Origin: Amblyornis subalaris
Taxonomy: Eukaryota; Chordata; Aves; Passeriformes; Ptilonorhynchidae
Direction: 5' to 3'
Assembly: GCA_018881555.1 (NCBI GenBank)
Contig: JACAXG010000002.1
Span: 16,858,077 to 16,922,076 of the forward strand
Length of the DNA: 64,000 bases
Shown: piece after piece, positions 44,801-58,963 of the stretch
Position numbering within the stretch: the first letter of the stretch is position 1
Layout: each line of letters opens with the position of its first letter
Program-made: the position numbers and the translations under genes
Notes under the pieces: generated by a model
Databases searched by the model: none
Seen by the model: only the letters and a program-made list of their open reading frames with translations
Told to the model about the DNA's origin: nothing

Positions 44801-47800
44801 AGGAGTGGACAGGTCTGGAGAGATCCTGCAGCCTTGTGCCGGGTGGGACCTGCAAAGATCACGGTCAACCAGGATAGGGATAAAACCATCTCCAAGCCAT
44901 CCAGTCGAGGAGCCACCATCCTCAGCCCAAACCACTGCTGAAGCTGGAGAGCAACTGTGAATTGGAAACAGCAGTGCTGCAGAGGAGCACCCCAGGTCAG
45001 CAGGAGGCCAGCAGCTGCTGGACCGGCTGCCACAGCCCTCCTCTGCTGGCAGCGGGACACACCCAGTGGCCAGCCTGCCCTGCCCGGCAGGGATGCTTGG
45101 CTGTGTAGTCAGGACCTAACTTAAGTCAGAAAAAAACAAATCTAAGCAGCACAGAGGGATGTTTTGCAGGTCACAGCCACCAGCAATGCTGCCCATCCAC
45201 CCTGAGCCTTCACAGGAGGTCTGGAGCACTGCTGGACAAAGGAGGTCAGGTCTTTGATGTCTACTTACCCCCTCCCACAAGACCTGAATGGGTCTGAATG
45301 AACCAACCTGTGCTTGGGTGCTCCTGCAAGGCCCCATATACCTCACCAGGGTCTCTTGTGCAGCAGCCTCGTTCTGGTAAAAACTGCTGAGAATTGGGCA
45401 CTCGGCCTCTCTACTTGTGGCTGGTGGTATTTCCCTTGCTGGGGTGATGTTGATGTTCATAATGAAGCTTTGGCAGAGAAAGAGAGACATGCTGTAACCA
45501 TTAGCAGACTTCACATTTAGAATTTATCTCAAAAAAGGACAAAGGATAACTCAGCTTGATCAGGTTTTTGTGCAAGTTTGGGTCTACACTTTCCATGGTG
45601 GTACTAATCCTGGTCTTCACCGTTTTCTCCCTCTGACCCAGAAAAACTTGATCATGAAAATAATGTTAGTTAGAAAATAATGGAACTGATAAGTCATTGC
45701 AGGCACATGTGTGTCTCATTATACATCAGTTCGGTTTCACTATATATTTTACACAATGTAACATAAATTTCACTACGCACCACAAGTATTTCAATATGTG
45801 ATAGTCAGAAAGTGGCAGTTTACACTAAAAGTTTCAGTATGTGGTAGGATATTTCAAATACTATAAATTCTTTTAAATGAAATGCATTGTGGAGATTAGT
45901 AAGAAATGCAGTTGTTTTAGTTTACTCAATGTGGTTTTCTTTCAGAACAGTATTTTAGTACTGTGCTGTTCAATTGCCATGTTTATTTTATTAATACATA
46001 TTAATGGATAATTAAGTGAAAATTCATTAAATATACACCACACAGGACTCAGGCAGGAGTTCCATTTCTTAGATCTTTTATCTCAACTCAATTTATACCA
46101 TATTAACAAACACACTGTATTTACAGAGATTGTATTAATGAACAGAATAAACTTCCTGCTTGAGCCTTGTTATCAGCCTGGGTTTTTAAATGAATTCTCT
46201 TTGAGCAAGTAAAATTTGAGGGATCTGAAATCCCGTGAGGGTGAATTGCAAAAGGAACAGGCAGGTATATCCAGGGTCTGCACTGAATCACCATTTGTTC
46301 CAGATAACCACCATTTCAGTCACAAGCAGCAGCAGAGGCATCAGCACTGCCAGTGCTGTGCTGCTCCTCACAGCTTTGATCAGTTGACCATAGAACTATC
46401 ATGTCAATCATGCCTTTTGCTAGCAAACCCCATCCCAGTTACTGAAAAGGGGTATTCACTGTGACAGTGCTACACCAAAAAGCTCTGTCATAGAGTTATC
46501 ACATCATCACATTTTCACACGTGACGTACTTCAGTGTCAGAGAGTACAGATTACCTTTCAGAGGTATTTGCCATGAACCAAGAGCATATCAGAAATAATC
46601 ACATGGATCAGTAAAGCCAAGGCACATCTGGCAGCAAGGACCAACTCCTGCAACCTCAGTCAAAGCTACAGTAATGCTTCCAGACTGGTGCAGCAAAGCA
46701 ATTGCCCCACATCCAGTACCTATCATCAGAAATGCAGAAAGAAGAAAGAAATTAGGCTAATTTTTGGTTATGAGTTCTCCCTCATGCTCATCTCTTCTAA
46801 ACAGAAGCCACACCAAGAACAGCTCCCTGCAAAGTTCTATTTTATTACAAAAACAGAAAGCAGGGGGCAATGCTGAACTCCAGCCCAAGAGAGAAACTTC
46901 AGTCAGTTACCTCTGCTCTGCCTTCTGCCTCTCAAGGTACAATCACACAGGTAATTTTCTAGAGCTTTTCTATTGGTAATTTCAAAATGTTAATGATCTG
47001 TACTGAAGTTCAGTGTTCAGCAGAACTGGAGGCCTCACCTACCCCGTCTCACACTCGGAAGAGGAGGGTGACCCTGCACTGATGTGACTTTGGGCAAGCT
47101 ACTTAGAGAGTTACAGAGGCCCAGGATTAATTAGAAACTGGGTCTTTTAATGTAGCTCCTTGCCCCATGGCAGACCCAGCATTGGCTCCCTGCCAAATAG
47201 TTCAAGCACCTATTAACCAACGAAAAGGTAAAGAGCTTGGGTTGTACTGTGCTGGATTTCAGCCCAGCAGCTTCAAATCTCCTAACCCGCAAGAGCAGCT
47301 TATCTATGTTTGGAGGTCAGAGACCTCAACAAAGCCCTGTTAACAGGTGCATTCTGGCACAAACTCAAAAATTTGTCTCTCCAGATTGCAGCAATTCCTG
47401 GGTTTCTTACAAGTGTGACAAAAAGGGCCACCAAATTGGCCAGTGACACACTCAGGGCTGGCTGAGTCTGCTTATGCTAGTTTATTTGGTAAAACATGTC
47501 ACCACAAGTGCTTCCTTAGCTTATAGGAGCTGGAATGGAATGCATCCAGCATGAAGTTTGGCTACCCTACTCTTCCAAAGTTTTAAACCAAGACCCACAG
47601 TTCTCCTTGTCTGTAGTCTCTGACTGCCATAAGAAACAAATTCCGCCCCAGACACACCAAAATCAAAGCTCATTATCCGTGTCAGATTCTTCCCAGGGTC
47701 TGGGCTGAAGGAAATAAGAACATTCCCGTCACACATGAGGCATGGGGACAGTCCAGATTTGCAGCAATCACTGCTTTCATCCCAGATGGGGACTGAGTGC

Positions 47801-50800
47801 AATGGGAGCTGCCTTCCTGTGCCAAGCCTGAAGACCTGAGCCATAAGTTCCCCATCTGCCTCCTCTGGGGCAGCTTGAGAGCAGCCCTGCTGTCTGCCTG
47901 AGCATCTCTGTGTTTGACTGGATAAAACGTGGCCTCATATCTCCATTCAATAAGGTATTTGGGATGAAATAAAGGTAGTGTTTGTAAGTGCATGTCTACT
48001 TTCCAGCATGACCAAACCTGAGCTGTCCCTGTTCAAAAAAAGGAGAAGCAACAACAGTGCAAGCTTTCCCATATTCACTTGCTCCCATGTTAGATCTGGG
48101 CTAAGATATATACAAAACCATGTATTTATGCCCTAGATTCCACTGCTGATACTGCCAGCAAAAGCTAAATTACAGTGATTTTCCTGTATTCAGGTTGCTA
48201 GTCCAACAAGTTTTGGAAGGAAGCAAATGTATTACACACATCCTCCAAGTCCCCTCCTAAGGACTGTCAGGCTATAATTTTAGCTTACTCTTATTACTTA
48301 TCATGTATAATTGATGTTGAGCCATCCTTTAGCCATCATGAAAGTTACATTATCAAAGCTGTTGCATTACTTTCACTAACTCATCCTGTCCAAAGTTTTT
48401 AGTATTTCTCAACTGACAAGGCAGAACAGCAACAGAAGTTGACAAAACATATACCAACTCATTTATCAAATCCAAACCTTTTCGTTTGACCCAATTAAAT
48501 TTCACTTGTAGGCTAAACCACATGATTTCAGGAAAAGGCATTGCCATGCAGCTTGCATATCCACTGTTGTGACTTCAGAAGCAGCTGGCATAGGCTTGAA
48601 GACAGCAGTTTCATGTGTCCCAATAACATTTAACAAAGGACTTTTCCGTCTTCACCGACTGAAGAGTAGGACCATTCATAGCGTATAATTAAGTTGAGTT
48701 TCCGTTGTTTTGAATGTGACCTACCTACCTTTTTTCCTCTTTACTCAGCTATGACTGAAGCTAATATCTGTTCATCAAAATCCTTCTGTTTTGAATCAAT
48801 GCATCTCCGTCTATGCAAATCTGAGAGAGGAAATGCTCACAACAGTTCGTATTCCTGATAGCTGAAACATCCCTGCGGAACATCTCTGCTGCATTCGTGT
48901 TGTATGGACATTTCTCTGTTTGAAGTCAACTTCTACAGGTTTGCACACAGAACATTTTCATCAGTCTCATTTCCTCCAGCTGTAGCAGCAAAACATTATC
49001 GTCTGCAACCTTGCAAAGTGACGCCTTGAAGAAAAAAATTGATAAAAAGTGTTGTCTTGGCATGATGTGAAAATTTTCCACATCAGCAGCTTGCTGCACT
49101 CTTTTCTGTTGATTTTCATCAAATTAACACTTCTTTGTTTTAAAAATAGAACAAATATTGGTAGTTCAACAACACACTGCAACAAAGAATATTCTGCTGA
49201 TGTTACGAAAGGAAAAGACCAATTAGACCAAACCTTCTCATTCACTGCTGCATGTCCCTGCCTCTCCCTCGTGTTCTCTTCAGGGCAAGAGAAGCAGCTT
49301 TGCTTCACTTCTAAGATTGCTTGAGAGTTTTGGTGGGAAAAAGGCCTTTCCTCAATGTTCATAGTATGGCTTTTATGCTGTGAGACATCAAACAACTGCA
49401 AAATTCAGCATGTGCTGAATTTCATCTGTGTGGACAGGGAGGCACTTCCCTGTTCTGGAACTGGGGTTTGCAATATTGTTTACAAGGATGGCAAACCTCC
49501 CAACTTTCATCTGCAAAATGCTCCACAATTACAGATGAAAGCCATGAAAGACACTTGGGGGGTACTTTTGTATCTTAAACAAGATGGCCAAGTGAAAAGA
49601 AACAGCTTGTCCATTTAAAGGAGTGCTCTGAGGACTGCTCTGTGGTAGTACAATGAATTTTGCCTTCTGGACAACTGCAGAACATTAACAAATTGCTTGT
49701 TTAATACTGGATTTCTATACCCAGATACCTGCTGGTTCCCAGTGTCCCATAAGCATAGGATAACACTGAGGATAACACAAATTCTGTTCCACCACAGAAA
49801 CAGAAAACAGCAGTCAAAAAGTGGACAGCACAGAGAGGTGTACTGTAATCAGCAGTTGTCCTCAGAAGATGGCATATCAAATAATGTTTTATTGTTTAAG
49901 TTAAAAATGTTAACATCCCATTATTTTCACAGAAATGGCAGATTCAAAGAGCTGGAGAGAAACAGACTGCATCCAAATGTCTTATATCCAGAAGCATCAG
50001 AGGATGCTGAAATCCCATACTGTGTTTAGGAAACTCAAGAGCTGGGGGAAGTTTCTGCTACATGGGAGCCGTGCCTGAGATTAGGCACTGAGGCCTTTGG
50101 AAAGTATATTGCTCAAAAGGTACAAACCAATACCGGTATAAGGGAACCTCACAGGTCTCAACAAACCCCAAGTCATCACAGCCCATGTGAAAATCAAGCA
50201 TTAAAAGGAAGACTACTCTGAATTCATTCTCAACCAGGGCTGACACAGATCAGATTCACACCTTCCCTGGAAGCTGACACTTGGAATTTACGTTTATCCC
50301 TCAACTGCTCCTGTGGAAATAATGAATACCAAAATGAAACTCAGGAATCAATCCAGATCTTTGTAGCACTCCAACTAGGCATATCCTAAACCCTGAATGG
50401 TGGGAGAGGGAAGCCATGCCGTCTTTCTGGTTCAGTTAGCAATACCCCAGAGCATACTGAAAGTAATTATTTCCATCTGCCACACACAACCTACAAACCT
50501 GAAAATGGTACTGCTAGTAGAAATCTAATACACCAGTGAGTAACCAGAAGCAACCTACTGCTTTCTTTTGTGGTTGGTCACAGTGCTCCGGAGATGCCAC
50601 AAGTGCAGTTCACTGTTGGGCTATGCTTGGTAGGGTGAATGTTTAGTACCAGTCTCCAGACTGAGCAGTGTATCAAGCAACAGCTGGAAGAGAACAGAAG
50701 TACAGAAAATGCCCAGCCCACTGCAGAAATTACTTTTTTTCCTTTCAGTCTGCCTTTGAAAAGTATTAGACTAGTCAATTTTTCCCCTTCTTTTGAGAAA

Positions 50801-52890
50801 AAACTGGTAATGACCCAATTGTCTATTTGCAGAGAGATAACTGCTTTGAGATTATGAAGTTCTTTGTGCAAACAGCCAGTGTTTGTAATAAAAAGTAATT
50901 TCAAGATGTATGTGTAAGACTTCAGCAGGTACAAACATAAATTGAAGTAGCGCAGTTGCCCTTGTTCACTCCATAAAATCCTCAGGTATTTATATGATCA
51001 TTTGTATTGAGATTATTGACCACTATCAACAAGAGCAGAGATGTCACTCCATCAAGGCAGCTGCACTGTCCTTCATTCCTATACATCTGACTCAAGCTGC
51101 TGCATCCATGTGTCTGCACCATCTCAAACCCCCCTTTCTAACAGGAGCACTGTGCTGGTTGGGGAGGAGAAGGGAAAGGGAAACGAGCTGTAGGCATCAT
51201 TTCAGTAGCCATTTAAATCTGAACTATTTGATAAAACAAGGACAAGTTCAATTTCTTTATGAGACTTGTGCAAAACATTCCAGGAAAAGCAAAGCATTGT
51301 TATCTGAAGACAAAACTGAACTTTTGAACTGCGTAACAATTTTCTTCCTAACCATAAATAAAGGACTACATAGACCCGTCTGCCTTCCACAGGTTGGTGA
51401 GTAGCTAGGTGTGTTGTGCCTTGATCAAAACAAGGACAAGGATAGTTAAGCTGATTCCCTTACTACCGAGAAGTAAGCATGCTAAAGAGGGAAACAGATG
51501 GACTCTCTTCAAATAACATGGGTGAAGTCTTGCACCTGGCTCTCTCTGCCCAGGTGTAGACTCTGGATATACCCAAATTGTCATCCAAGCTACACAGTGT
51601 GACCAGACAATCCTCAGCAGTCAAGGTTCAGTCACATGCACAGCAGAATTTTAAATAAAAGGTGAAAATACACACCTTTTTTAAGAGAAGATTCATAGAA
51701 GCAAATATATATAGCAAAGCTCTCACATTTGCTAGAAAAGAGATTTTAACTGATGAAGGATCTGCATCTATTCAAGTTGTTCTATGATTCCCCATGAATT
51801 TCTCAATAACAGAAGTGGACCAGCTAGAAGCAGACAGGCTAAGGAGCCACTCTCCCATCGTTAAAATAATTGGGATGTCTCACAATCCTCAGTTAAGATA
51901 ACAAACTAACTCTTGTGGTTTGATCTTGTTGAAATATCTTGGATATTCTGTTTCTGACAGTCCAAGGAATTTTTTCTTTTTTTGGACAAAGGAGGCAAAA
52001 GCAATAGATCTGCATGATGAATCTCAAATAATCACGCCCCTAGTCAGATTGACAAGACTTCTGTCTCAGACTGGAATATTTATCTCCCCCTTTCTTATTT
52101 ACTGGGAGCTGTATTTGTCAGACACAGTATTTTTCAGAAGGGAAAGTAGGATCCAGAATCTAAAATACTGGGAATGCCATCTCCCCCTAGCCGTACATAC
52201 TAACCTCAGCCTTTTCAAAGCAGACAAGAAAAACTGAGGGTGTTGCACTGTGTTGGTTCAAACTAAACAACCCAAGGAAAAGATTTTATAAATTTTATTT
52301 ATGAGATGTGAAAAAGTTGCCTTCTACTCGCCAAACCATAGTGCTAAATACCAAAGACACTGTGAAAGGGGCGCCTCTATTATTCAAAAAATATTTGTAT
52401 GCTTTTGGTGGATTAATTGCATTTAACATTTTGGTTAAACACACAAACAAGCACAGCTTTTTGTTGTTGCTTCAAATGAAGCCACAAAGAGAACAAAAGG
52501 CATCCAACTGAACCAATTTAGGTTTATAAACATATTAATTTTAAGAGCACTATGTGTACACTTAAAATGAATTTAAAGCAGTCGACCTTTGCAGTATGAT
52601 GCCCATTTTCACTATATCCAAATTATCCATAAATCCAGATGCAAGTTGTCACAGACACTTCTTTGGAGAGCTTGCAAAGTTAAAAGTTAATGTTTCCTAT
52701 TAATTAATAATTGTTTTCAGCTGTTTTGGCAAGTGATTAAAACAAAGTGTCTGCCTTTAATGTTACAATATAAAAGTTTTCTTCCTCAGAGGCTTGAGCG
52801 CCAAGCGGGATTTGCCTCATTTGCAGGAAGGTGTCGTATGTGATTGCTTGGGACATTTGTAAGCAAATAAGGTGACTGGCTATTGTACCT
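38851..52890. other. intergenic between PRDM1 and ATG5, no gene recognised
   Basis: 14 kb of mostly unique DNA. Two AAAGTGAAA motifs lie 25 bases apart at 40248-40281. The longest open frame (44524-45060, - strand, 178 codons) has no recognisable family and sits in a locally GC-richer patch. Unique AT-rich DNA at about 52520-52870, with several TTAATTAAT-type cores, may be a regulatory element. No CR1-type 3' end was recognised. Confidence 0.65.
40248..40281 (+). promoter_or_regulatory. paired AAAGTGAAA motifs (IRF/PRDM1-type)
   Basis: AAAGTGAAA occurs at 40248-40256 and 40273-40281. A mammalian IL-21-responsive element with STAT3 and IRF4 sites lies 3' of Prdm1; this pair is a candidate functional counterpart by motif and side only. 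Confidence 0.3.
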
Positions 52891-52898
52891 GCCAGTGC

Positions 52899-53336
52899 AG
52901 TGAGCTCCACTCCGCATTATCCTGGGCCCGGGCAGACAGGGTTAATTTTTGCCATAGCCAGGACAGAATGGCCAGGACCCAGAGGTTATTCTGTACCACC
53001 TCACGCCATTTTCCATGGACAAGGGAAGGGCTCCCTTCTGGTTCGGTGTAGTGTGGTGGTGTGAGCAGCCAGGTATTGTCAGGGTGTTTCTGTGTGTGAA
53101 CCGTTCGCCTCTTTCTTGTACCCTCCGTCATTAATATTGCTGGTGTTACTGTCTGTTGTCTTATCTCATTGCTGTTTCCAGTAAACTGTTCTTATCTCAA
53201 CCCATGATATTCCCCTTTTGTGCCTCCAGTTCTTCTCTCCATCCCATGGCGGGGGAGGGGCAAGTGAGCGAGCGGTGGTTTGGAGTGGTTTCAGTGGGAA
53301 CGCTAAATTGTAGAACACCATTCCTAAACCACAACA
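52899..53336 (+). mobile_element. decayed solitary retroviral LTR (avian ERV type)
   Basis: The 3' part contains AAACTGTTCTTATCTCAACC, then a C/T-rich stretch with CTCTCCATCCCA, a GGGGGAGGGG block, GTGAGCGAGCGG and the terminus AAACCACAACA. These are the ordered landmarks of the endogenous-retrovirus LTRs abundant in many bird genomes. Upstream, GGGTTAATTTT and GAGGTTATTCTGTACCAC also match LTR landmarks. Sense is the + strand. The copy is diverged, with no clear TATA and no exact flanking duplication, and no internal viral genes are nearby. It is therefore an old solo LTR; the 5' edge is approximate. Confidence 0.7.
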
Positions 53337-53373
53337 CCAGCCATTACAATTGCCCAACAAGGAGTTTCAGAGG

Positions 53374-53418
53374 AACATCAGCTGAGATAACTGAGATAAC
53401 TAACATCAGCTGAGATAA
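53374..53418. repeat. 17-bp direct repeat
   Basis: AACATCAGCTGAGATAA occurs at 53374-53390 and 53402-53418, with CTGAGATAAC between as a partial third unit. A small tandem duplication 38 bases past the LTR end. Confidence 0.85.
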
Positions 53419-56400
53419 ATGCTTCTCATGGTTATGGTGTACCGTGCCATGAAAGAGTTGTTCCATAACAAAACCATACAGGCTATGCATCGTTTACCAA
53501 ACTGTGCCACCTTGCAAATTCAGTATCACACACTCTTTAAACTTTGCACTGCAAAGCATGATAGAATCTGTCCCTTTTGAGCTCCAAACCATCACACAGC
53601 TATTACTGATAGACTTGCTCGATACATCAGCAGATGGTTCAACATAACCCTAGTTCTAGCCAGCACATGATCCACAGCAGGATTAAACATAGCTCTGAGA
53701 AGGATCTTCTGCCGTAAGTAACCTTCTAGACACGGTCTTTTATTCCCAAGCTTCTACCAAATCATTTGCCCAGTAAAACTGAAATGGCAGTTCTCCTGGA
53801 AGCTGAATTTCCACATCCGTGCAGAGGAAGGACAGCAGATTCATGGCACAAGCTGATAAACTCTGCTTGCAAAGTAGAAGGTACTGACATCAACATAAAC
53901 AGCAGTAATATCCCCAGTTCCCTTCCTTATCTGAACTGCAGACAACTTATTGAGAAACCTTTCTCTTGTACTGCATCAAGAAGCTTGTGAAGTGATGAAA
54001 AGTGCAGGATTTGAGTTTTCTCTCTTTCTGGTATATCATGGGAGGTTGCCGCTAGCTCCTCCTAGCTTTTGACTTCTCCTAGTTTTAAAAACTTTTAAGG
54101 TGTTCTTCATTTGTTGAGGTAGGAATTTTTTAGACTAAACAGCACACTTTATCTCTGCGAGGCAATAAATCCAGAAAAAACCTGCAGACTCTGCTCAGTG
54201 GCAACAACCGGCTTGTGCTTGGTGAGATTATTAGTGTCAGAATTCAGAAGTACCAGACTCAGGTTTAGGTCAGCCCTTATCTTGGGGAAGGAGATTTTTC
54301 CACCAAAACAACATCCCTACTACATGATCTGAATGGCAGAGGGATACTTCAGCACTCCAGGCAAACAGTGACCCACCAAAACACTCAGCAGAAAGACAGC
54401 ACAAACAGGAGTGTTCCCTTGTTCCTGTAATTCTATTTGACACTGCAAAATAAACTCAAATATTTCTCAAGAAATTTCCAGCCACACCATTCACACTTAA
54501 TCTTATCTCACTCCACAGTGAAACTTCATAAAAATCTCAGCGACTGATTTGCTTCAAATAATTAGCACCAAGGCCAATCAATGAAATTATCTTAGCCCTA
54601 AGGTAACTTCAAATCCCTAAAGCCCCCTTTGATATAAATAACAAAACCACTCTGAAGAAATCCTGCAGGTAGAGATGAACACAGATTCATTCCTACTGGG
54701 TCAAGATGCACACATGTGATTACAGCACATCTGGCAAATCCACAGTAATTATTCATCCTCATGTTCTCCCTCCTTGGCCATTGCCAGAGAAAGCACTCCA
54801 CTGCTCTCAAAGACACTGGGAACCTCTTTACCCTGGGACAAGAGGAGGTAAAAGTTCCCTATCTTGGGGCAGCTCTGAAAAGCTTACGCCCTTGTTTATG
54901 TGGCAACTGCGGCACAAAGCCCATCCATTAAGGTGTTAAGGATCTTCTCCTTTACTGATGGTATCCACGTTCACTTCAGGATAGTGCCCCACAACACATT
55001 AGGATCAAAGCAGAACACATAAATATATTACAGTTCATTTCAAGCCTCTATTATACTAAAGAAAAAGCCTTTTTATCCCATCCAGATAATAACTTTTAGC
55101 AAAGACCTACTTGTTGATGCTGAACACTCGATGCCTTTCATTACTTTCAGCATTTTCTAATGCTGAAGAATAAACTCCCTTTAAAAAATAAACATATTTT
55201 TTTCTTGAATGCTCACGCGTCCTGATACCATCAAATGGCATTTTGGAATAGCAGCTTGCTGTGGTTTTGAGCACTGTTAATTGCCTGCAGTGACACAAGC
55301 AAGGACTGAGCTGGGCGCGGGTGAGGGAGTTGTGCAACAGGCATCGTCCATTCCCACCACAGGATCTTGGTTAGGTTTGCTTTTTGAAAGTATCCAGGAA
55401 GCTGATTACACAGAAACAGCAAAATCAGCCTGAATGAAGGTTGGGGATACTTCCATTTACATGAGTGCCAATTTTTAAAGAGAATTTAATTTACACCTTG
55501 CGTTATCTTGTTGGAAGCTTGTGTGGTTACCCCAGAACAAGCCTCTGTTAGAGATGTGGCTCAGAAACTTGAAAGACCTGAATTTCAGAGACCCCCAAAA
55601 TGATAGCTGAAGAATTAATCATTATGCTCAGTAGCTATAGTTCACCTGCTTTGTTGTCCAAAGCGTGCAACAAAAAAAAATTAAGGGTTGCATTATGGAA
55701 GATTGTGGCATCTGGTTTGGGGAAGGAGGGAGGGAAGAGTGCAAGTAGGTAGGCTGCAGAGAACTCTTTTCCCCTGTACCCCAAAACCACACTGATCCCA
55801 GTGTGATTTATGGAGGCCAGAAGGGACGCAACTCCTGCTGCACCTCCCTGAGGAAGCCAATTGCAGCAGAACCCTTCAATGCATTCAAGTTTCAGTACGA
55901 GGAAGAATAAAAGCCAAGTAGTTCCTGTTATTGGCACATTAATTAAAAACACACTATATATTTCAAGGCAATTGTAAGCTGACCCATTAGGATTGTTCCC
56001 TCTTACCACCAAGATAACTGAATGCACAACCAGAAGTAGGACATCACTAATTTCACTGAAAATTGACATTATGATTTCTTAGTGAACGACATTCCATTTG
56101 AGCAATAAATTAAGCCTTTTCTCTCTTTTTTTTTTAAATTGCCATTATGGCTATTCTTCCAGTGATTTTCTCAATAGCCATTTATATTGTATGTAAATTT
56201 ATATACAATAAACAAAAACTGGACGGTTTCCGTAGGGGAGCAGACCTCCCAAACTGGCAAAGAAACTGCCTGGGTGGTTCAGCAAAACCATGCTTCAGCA
56301 GAAGTCCTTGTGTGTCTTCATCCTGAAAGGTGTTGAAATGTACATTGCAGAAATGCTGATGATTAAAAAGGACACATCCTCTTTCTACTGCCTATACAGC

Positions 56401-58930
56401 CTCATTACGAATATTGACATCTTGTTCTACAACTAAACCCCATAGAGTGGAATTTTATTCTGACTGAAAAATGAAACAGAAAAGGCTTGTGACCAAAACT
56501 GGGTTTGGTATTTATCACCCACATTGAAAATGTATTCTGCTGTGCTATGAAAAATTCAGAACAGCATAAAGTAAAACTTCAGAGCCATGAAACAGTAATT
56601 TTCATGAAAGAAAGGTCCTCGAGTGATTCCACCATCCATCCCCTGAATAAAAAAGCCACAGCGATGACACAGTTTCCCAGGACACAGTGTATTGGAACCA
56701 GTGACTTCCAGTGCCTGTGGAAGATGTTTTGTGCAGCAGGACCTCCCCGTTCTGACTCCCCACATGAAGGAGGCCCAGGCCAGGATCTGCTGCAGAGGAG
56801 GAAGCTCTGAAACAATTCTTGTAAATAAAGGCCTCCTTCAGCAATGTGCTAAACCATCAAAGTTAAATACACACTCTCAGTGTACTGCTCGCTCCAGGCA
56901 ACACCAGAGGTGCCAGACACTTCGCTCCGCAGGTGAAAGCCATTGCACTGTATTCATGGAAAGGATGGAAAGGAAAGCACGTGGTGGGAGCTGTAAGGTG
57001 ATGAGTGAATGAGAAACCTGGGTGAGATCAAGAATCCCGCTCTGTCATTTCACTCCCCACAAAGTATTTTCTCTCAAGCCCCACCTTCACTGTTTTTTAA
57101 TTCTGCTCGTTTCCCTCTCTCTTCCTCTGCACTCTGCTTTCGTTGCTTTCCTACAGGGCCACCCAGTTCGTGGTAAGAGCCAGCAGAAATGAACTCACAC
57201 CTCCGCTGGTGAAGGAGGAGCAGTGCGAGAAGCGTCAGGGAGGACTCCAGAGACAAGGTTTTAGTCACGTGCAAGGCACAGTGACCGATGGCGATCCCAC
57301 AAGGGAGAGACAGGAGCTGTGGAGCCAGGGGCAGGCACAGCCTCGTCACTACTCAGCTGAGGTCAAGGATCAGCTAAATAAAGAGAAGCTGCAAATTAAA
57401 GAAGAATCTGCAAGGGCCAGGATTCATATGATAAAATGGTCACCCTGGAATAGTGAAGAAGCCGTATGACTTCCTGGATCATGCCAGGACTTCAGGGACT
57501 TAGGGTTACCCCCACAGCCTGATCTCCTCCTCCTGTTTGCCTTGTACAGACTCAGATAAACTTTACAATGAAGGAAGACCAGGCTATTTTGCTAATTTTG
57601 AGCTGTGGAAAAAATCCAGCGAGGGCGTGTGTACATATGACTGATGGAAATCAAACCTCTGAAGTGCAGATTATTTTAATTACAGTCAGAAAAGCATGTA
57701 AGGTGCAAGTTTCAGCTAGATAGTTTCCATTCAGATCTTTAATTCTGTAGTAATAAAAATACTTGAGTGCCTCTGTCTAGCTGAGAGAATAACAAGTTGT
57801 CTGGTTTTTTATGTCAGCTGGGACACTAAGCAATATACACAAGGAGAAGTTATGCACGTATCTGTACAAAATAAGGTATCACCAGCTCTCTCCACATGCC
57901 TTTCACTGTCAGGCAGCCACTGAAGGGGCAGGCTTAGTGAACAATGCTATTGATTATTTTTTCCTCCACTACAGCCCAATTTTCTTTGAAAGAGAACCAA
58001 GCTTCAGAGGTTTCTAAGACATGCTTGTGAACTTGCAAAACACGCTTGACGAAAGTCTAGCACGCGATCCTCCAAATTCCAGCAGATGCCAGCAAACTAC
58101 ATCCCCTATCAGCTTTACCCTTTCCCCCATGTTATACTCACAGTTACTGTGAGAGCTGAGGACATAATGAGTATTAGTGACTAGATCACAGATTTGTTTC
58201 CACAACATATTCATTCTATTGTATCTGTTGACCTAGATTAGTGAAATGATGCAAGGACTAAGGCTTTAAACATCTTCGGTGGAAAGTCCTGTTTTAAAAT
58301 CAGACACATTTTGGCAGTTTCAAGTGCAGTCAAAATCCTCCAACCCTAACAATGCGTTTGACTGCCTCTCTTTCTACCCTGTTTAGGGTAGGTGTTAAAA
58401 CCACACCTTTAAACTCCATATAATGCTACTTATTTTATACATATAAAAACCTGACATACACCAAAATCTTCATGCAGCTGTTTGCATAGCTGTTTTGTAT
58501 TCCTTCGTGTTCTTCAATCTATTGTTCAGAGAAATTGGTCTTTGTTTCATTTCACAGTTAAAAGAATTTATTTACTTGAATCTTAGAGACATGAAAAGCA
58601 AGGAAAGAAAACATCTCTCTCATTTTAAACACATCTTCCAAATGCTAATTTGATAGTGTAACTTGAAAGATCAGAAATCTGAAATCTAGTTCTGAACATC
58701 TTTTCACCTCTCTCTCAAGTACTCAGGTTTAGTGTGACATTTTGAAATGTCACCATGCCTGTCTCAAAACCAGATATTTTAACACAGAGTAGATACCTAC
58801 CTGATTTAATTCAGAACCCATTCTATATGTGGTGACATTCTTAGAATCTCTTCTCTTTTAAGAAGTTCCTACTTATTAAGTGTTAATTAAATATTCTTAT
58901 CACTCCATGACACAGATCCTTATTTAGCTG
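53419..58930. other. intergenic, no coding gene recognised
   Basis: Mostly unique, AT-rich DNA. At 57156/57157 a long pyrimidine tract and CTACAG look like a splice acceptor. They are followed by a 104-codon open stretch to 57469 with an AATAAA at 57377. This could be a terminal exon of a non-coding transcript, but there is no other support. Confidence 0.6.
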
Positions 58931-58957
58931 GAAATAAAAGACAGACTCAAACTTTGT

Positions 58958-58963
58958 TTTATT
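58958..58963 (-). terminator. ATG5: ATG5 distal poly(A) signal AATAAA
   Basis: The + strand reads TTTATT. On the - strand, T-rich and GTGT-type sequence follows, as expected for a 3' end. Confidence 0.4.

Noticed and set aside
44524..45060. 178-codon open frame on the - strand in the intergenic region
   Set aside because: No recognised domain, no splice partners, and competing frames on the other strand. An old repeat fragment was considered but no family could be named.
51278..51286. STAT site TTCCAGGAA as the partner of the downstream IRF motifs
   Set aside because: A perfect core, but 11 kb from the 40.2 kb motif pair, and TTCNNNGAA matches are frequent by chance, so no composite element is claimed.
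57143..57469. protein-coding gene of 108 codons
   Set aside because: It starts at a non-ATG codon, lies partly on an intron-like pyrimidine tract, and the peptide resembles no family. Kept only as a possible non-coding exon.
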